Source: Saturnia japonica (taxonomy: Eukaryota; Arthropoda; Insecta; Lepidoptera; Saturniidae). Taken from it: a stretch of DNA of 64,000 nt. Shown here piece by piece: positions 59,271-64,000 of the stretch. Below the pieces are notes generated by a model. It worked only from the letters and a program-made list of their open reading frames with translations. It made no database searches and was not told the origin of the DNA. Made by a program: the position numbers and the translations under genes. The stretch lies in assembly GCA_033032175.1 (NCBI GenBank), contig CM065311.1, positions 4,829,190 to 4,893,189 of the forward strand, read 5' to 3'. Numbering within the stretch: the stretch's first letter is position 1; each line of letters begins with the position of its first letter.

Positions 59271-60012
59271 AATTTTTAGAATCAAATCTATTGATTCCAG
59301 AGCTTACATGCCTCCAAAAAATATATTCACAAACTTTACCTCTTTTTAATACGAGTAGTTCTATAGATAAAATTTCTATATATATACCAAATAATTTATA
59401 GTTTTATTTAATACGAAATTAATTAATTTTTATCATACTAAAATTACTACAATTTATTTTATTAAGCATATTAGTTATAGATTGTTTGAAGTCTATACAC
59501 ATATTATTAGAACCATACAAGTATATTGCAAATGAGAGTTTGTTAACAATACTTAAAGTGGCAGTAACTTAAAACTAATTTCTCTTAAAATAAAGCAAAC
59601 AATTGTATGAAAAATTTAACGGCTTAGCAAGTACCATTAGTCACTAAATATTTTAACAATACCTATTGAGTACTTTTTACGTTATTCCGAGTCATTGTGG
59701 ATATTGTAAAAAAATAGATGAATGTCATCCAACACAGTGTTTGTACAATATACAGCAAATTCATACAAGACAATAAAATAATTAATTTAAGAGGTAAAAA
59801 CGATCGCAACAATCAAGTGATAAGTGTTCAAAGAATTCTCTTTTAAGGAAAAGGGTTATTTACAAAGAACCTCAATTTCCCAATCAGATAGCTCAATATT
59901 ATTTTAATTGATAGATGGAATAGGTTATCCAATCAAATAAACATTATGTAAGCATTATATAAAAGGAAATTAAGATATTTATGTTAATAAAATGCATAAT
60001 ATGTATACTCAC

Positions 60013-61345
60013 GCGCAGCGAGAGAAGCTGGGCCGTCATGTTGCGCGCGCTTCGGCGAGTGGTATTGGAGTGGCAATGCGGTGGTTTGCGCTTGCGCTTG
60101 CGCACCTCACTGGACTACAAAGACTCTCTGAGTCAGGAGTTAACTGGAAGTGACATTACTCCATTGCCTTCAAAATTAAGTGTATGTAACAATCAGTGAT
60201 GAAACTTAAATTTAATTAATGAGATCGTAATTTTTTGTAAATTATATTATGCTTAAAGTATTGTATGTAAAGTATGTTTTGAAATAGATATTTCAACGGT
60301 GTATCTACAATCATATCTATTTTTCAGAATAAAATACTAAAATGAATGATTTTTTTTACTCTTTCAACCCCTTTCAGTGATATAGAAAGCTTTGTATATA
60401 ATGAGAAACCGGCAAAGTATGAAATACATCTCCAATTCGTTTCGAATATAAGTTTTTGGCGTGATTTCAAAATGTCATGTGATGGTTTATAGGGTACCCT
60501 CTCGCTCGGGAGAGCAAGACAGATAATATATGAGACTCGTAATTATTCACTAATACTACACCTTATAGTATCAGTCACCATAGTTGGGGTTACACAAGCT
60601 CACGTTAACACCTTTTTTCGCCTTAGAACCTAACGTAACCTCTTTTATAAATTACCTACTCTTATAAGACCGTGGTAGCCGGCTCTCTAGTATTAGCAGG
60701 ATGCTCGGTTAAGTTAGATTGTTCTTGCGAAAAGTACTAGCGAGCCGGCCGCGGTAGTAGCCATCGAGCGCCACGGACTCATGATCGCTACTCCAAGAAC
60801 GACTATTCAGACTTCAGAGACCGAGTCGGACGAGCACAATCGCCTTATCAGGACCTTTTTCATACTATGCCTAAATATAATTTGTAATTTTGGCTTAAAA
60901 ACTAAATATATATTACATAAAATTCCATTAATTTAAAACAAAAACCATCATAATTATGACATTTTATTATTCCGCCAAAACCTCCCATGTGATATTCGAA
61001 ACGAATCGGGGATGTAATTCATACTTTGCCTAAATAACATTTGGTATTCTATAAAATGCCTAAGATATTCCAAAGAATGCCTAGGCAAAGTATGTAATCA
61101 TTATCTCTATTTCATACATTGGCTATAACATATACAATACAGAGATACATTTTATCTATAGATTTCTAATTTTTTCTAAATTCAAACTTGTTTGAACTGT
61201 AAACATTCAAAAATTACAGAAAAAGTTTGAGTCAGATTAGATTTTACTAAAATCATGAGAAGCTTACTTAAGCGGAAGATTTATAAGGTATTATTTATTG
61301 CGTAATGTATAAAATAAATAAGCTGACTTACCTACGAACAACGAA
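60013..61345 (-). CDS. 5' exons of a minus-strand gene (coding part MTAQLLSLR)
   Basis: Around 61345-61332 a sequence on the minus strand ends at a textbook donor (CGTAG|GTAAGT), fitting a 5' untranslated exon. Nearer the centre, an ATG at 60039 opens nine codons (MTAQLLSLR) and ends at another strong donor (CGC|GTGAGT, exon end 60013). The sequence just before it is GC-rich with CpGs and a TGACTCA motif, so it may also be a promoter-proximal exon. The next coding exon should start in phase 0 below 60013, but I could not find it. The product is unknown. Confidence 0.3.
60412..61050. mobile_element. MITE-like element with about 75-bp inverted ends
   Basis: The left end has 'aaagtatgaaatacatct' and 'attcgtttcgaatata'. 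The right end is the complement, with 'tattcgaaacgaat' and 'gtaattcatacttt'. The interior is GC-richer with no ORF. It falls between the two putative 5' exons of the minus-strand gene. Confidence 0.5.
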
Positions 61346-61349
61346 AAAG

Positions 61350-62740
61350 ATGAACCCTTTATTTAAAGATCGCTACCAAAGATTCAGTTCGCTAAAATTT
61401 CCTATTCTAGAAATTATACATCTTTGACAGCGGCCTTGTTGGTGAAGCCTTACTACACTGTGCTTTGTCCTACTAAACTGATAAGCTCAGAGTTAATTAC
61501 CCTTAACAACCAACTGGTCATGACTACGTTCAATTTGGGTTCAAATTTTAGTGCCTTTAGAGTACCTATACCTTGAATTATGTCTAGTTGTTTTAAGCCA
61601 ACGTGTATATGTTTAACCTTTGATTATCGTTTTATACTTCAAAGAAATTAGGTCGTAAATGCCAGCTTTTATTCTAACCTTTACTATCTCAGTAAATTAA
61701 CTTATTACTTTCTACCTAAATAATATGCTTATTTACTTTCAATATTTTCCGAAAGAAAACATTTTTGAATAAATTTTAAGCACATAAAGTCAAAATATAT
61801 TTAACATTATGCGGAATTTATTCAGTTGTTATCTTATTGGAAATTTCATATTACTTGTGTTGTTTTGAACTGAGATAAAAAGGAACCAAGGTGATCGACT
61901 TTAAGTAAGCGGGTAGTAAACGGCGACTAATAGTCGATTGACTAGGCGGAAAAAATATGTACTCATAACTAGAGCGATTAATAATCATACATACTAGTAG
62001 ATAAGATGTTCATTATACATTTTTCTTATTTGTTTAGGTATAAGAAAAATATTTATCTATATAAAGATATCATTTTCAAAGCAAAAAATTGGTTTTCGCA
62101 AGTATAAAATATATTATAAGCAAGTTTAAAAGCTAGTAGTACTAGCTTTGATTAAATAATACCCATTAATTAACTAGTGCGCCATCTAGTAAAACAAACA
62201 TGAACAATACACCCTGCTTAGTAATAATTACGTTCGAGTTAACATAGAAATGTAAAAGTGTCTACTTTCAAGAAAAGATGTCGCTAGTATACTGGTAAGT
62301 TTTAGCATTTTAATCAATTTTAAATGTTTTATTACAGGCTCGCTTAAGCTATAGGTAATAGTTTCTCTTTAGTCGAATCTATACTATTATGTTCTTTACT
62401 TTAATCTTAAGTTTTTATACAGCGATTATTTATCGTAGAAATAAACTGAAATTGGGCACTTGGTTGAATATTTATAGCGCTGAGTTAATTGGATACAAAC
62501 ATGTTGTAACTAATTTTGGAGAAAATTAAAAAGGGCAGCAAAGGTCAGTTCGTTTCTCATTATTGTGAACCGAAGTAAGTAATTACAAAATAAATATTTT
62601 ATTTTCCAGTTCAAATGATTTTATAAAAACTACATTCAAAATTTATAATGTTAAAAAAAAGTTAAATAACAATGTCTTGTTTATTTTTTAATATTATGGT
62701 GTTTTATTAAGTTGTTTTTTTTTTTAGATAGGTAGGGTAC
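61350..62740. other. AT-rich spacer
   Basis: Apart from the possible promoter of the minus-strand gene near 61350-61550, no gene or named repeat is seen. Confidence 0.35.
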
Positions 62741-62749
62741 AGATTTTTT

Positions 62750-62900
62750 TTTTTAAGATTTCTCTCTACTTGGGGCTGTCCCACTGGTGGAATACCTCCA
62801 CTCTATAGAAGATCACATTCAAATAACCAAGTGCTGTGTTCTTGCGATGAGTAGGGTTTGCAGAAGTCTTTGGGATATAGGAGGGATCCAAGGTCGGCCG
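62750..62900 (-). repeat. dispersed repeat (family B), inverted copy
   Basis: Inverse complement of the 'ctgcgatcttctgtaggg' to 'catctccaaagaaa' part of 11380-11640, here reading 'gatttctctctacttggg' to 'tcttgcgatgagtag'. Confidence 0.5.
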
Positions 62901-62909
62901 TAGATTACG

Positions 62910-64000
62910 GTAGTCGGTAGTCGCTTACTATAAGGCTTTAATATTCAATCTATTTCTAGTTTGGAAAAAAAATTTAGTGAATATGGTTTTTCTTCATTCG
63001 GAGGAAATCCTATACCTACAAAATAATATATTGATAAAAAATGTTTGAAAAATAATTGCAAAACAGAACGCAATGAATAGTATTGTCAAATAGGTAGGTA
63101 TTGTTACGAATAAAACGCTGATTAAAATAACTAAATTCTTTTTATAATATGCATCGTTATTTTTAGATATTAATATTCTATATTAATAGAAAACTTCAAA
63201 ATCTGACAAACTAGAACTTTTTCTTCCGTTTCAACATAATAATTAAAGAAGGTTGGTTATAGCAGGTATCTACATAATATTTTCTTTCACGCTCCCCGCA
63301 CACATTATAACTGAGCCTATCGAATTTTCGAGAAAGATTTTGTTTCAATTCATGTACAAATATAGTACAAAAATTACTACATTTTCTGATTTTAAAATTA
63401 AGTTAGCAATTGGTATCGCTAAATGCAAAGAAATTAATTAGGCTTAAATTCGGTAGACCAGATTACGATAAGGTATGATATGGCGCTCGTAAATAAATAA
63501 AACTAAGTCATTATAAACATAGTTGTACAATACAATCTTATCACCATGAGATTACGAAAAAATAAAAACATATTGTACAAGATCTCATTAGGAATATATT
63601 ATATTTTTAAAATTTATTACTAATACTCATTTTAAAGAATATGTAGAATATTTTACAAATACAGAAATTTTACAAATACAAAAATTCAACTAGTTGTAGG
63701 TACTCAATATATTTTTTAATAACGCAATCTTTATAAATATATAATGGTATGGTTATGTCTTTAATAAAACAACCAAACAAAGACACAATTACGGTCAATT
63801 ATTTTAATATCAATTGCAATTTATTGTGGAACTTGTAAGTAGGTTAATAACTGAAACGAGCCTGTGTTATTATGTGTTACCACATGGCACTTGACACCTC
63901 ATACCCACAGTAATTCTTCACTTCTTCAGTGCTAATGTAGTTAAGTCCGGCAGCGGATGTCATGCGGAAAGAAAATCTCTTACAACAAATACTTCAAACA
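62910..64000. other. AT-rich end of the window
   Basis: One 62-codon frame (63253-63441) has a hydrophobic start, but no splice signal or family match supports it as a gene. Confidence 0.35.

Overview
This is a gene-sparse, AT-rich eukaryotic window that looks like insect nuclear DNA, most probably from a moth or butterfly. The reasons are short AT-rich introns with GT..AG borders, secreted-protein genes with tiny first exons, tRNA-derived SINEs, jockey-like LINE fragments, mariner copies and many small fold-back elements. Gene models were built by hand: exons were accepted when splice signals, reading phase and protein similarity agreed. No transcript or database evidence was available.

Left part (0-8.4 kb). 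A partial gene with a dibasic RVKR motif (825-2578, +) has a LINE fragment in its intron. A three-exon proline-rich secreted protein follows (5614-8324, +) and ends tail to tail with the next gene.

Core (8.4-32.2 kb). The main content is a nine-exon gene on the minus strand (18353-8476). It encodes a 451-residue serine protease homologue in which all three catalytic residues are replaced (His to Lys, Asp to Ser, Ser to Pro). The last two exons add a C-terminal module after the protease fold. The same two-exon module, with the same intron phases, occurs as a stand-alone small secreted protein in two neighbouring genes: 23067-19231 (-) and 29410-32154 (+). Between these two lies a large adhesion-type GPCR (28875-24557, -) encoded almost wholly by one 3.76-kb exon. 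Its layout is a signal-peptide exon, a hormone-receptor-like domain, C-type-lectin-like segments, a GPS cleavage motif and seven membrane helices. A basic RKRKK run in the protease homologue, just before the shared module, suggests that the module could be released by proprotein convertases. That would yield a product like the two stand-alone proteins.

Middle (32-46.6 kb). A decayed LINE (35.4-37.2 kb) is followed by a second proline-rich secreted protein gene (39231-37680, -) that resembles the 5.6-kb gene in layout. A doubtful gene fragment lies at 45.8-46.5 kb.

Right part (46.6-64 kb). This is mostly repeats: fold-back elements, SINE-like and Helitron-like tails, and three copies of one unnamed family. 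It also holds a small two-exon gene that would encode a 26-residue basic peptide (51345-51605, +), and the 5' exons of a minus-strand gene (61.3-60.0 kb).
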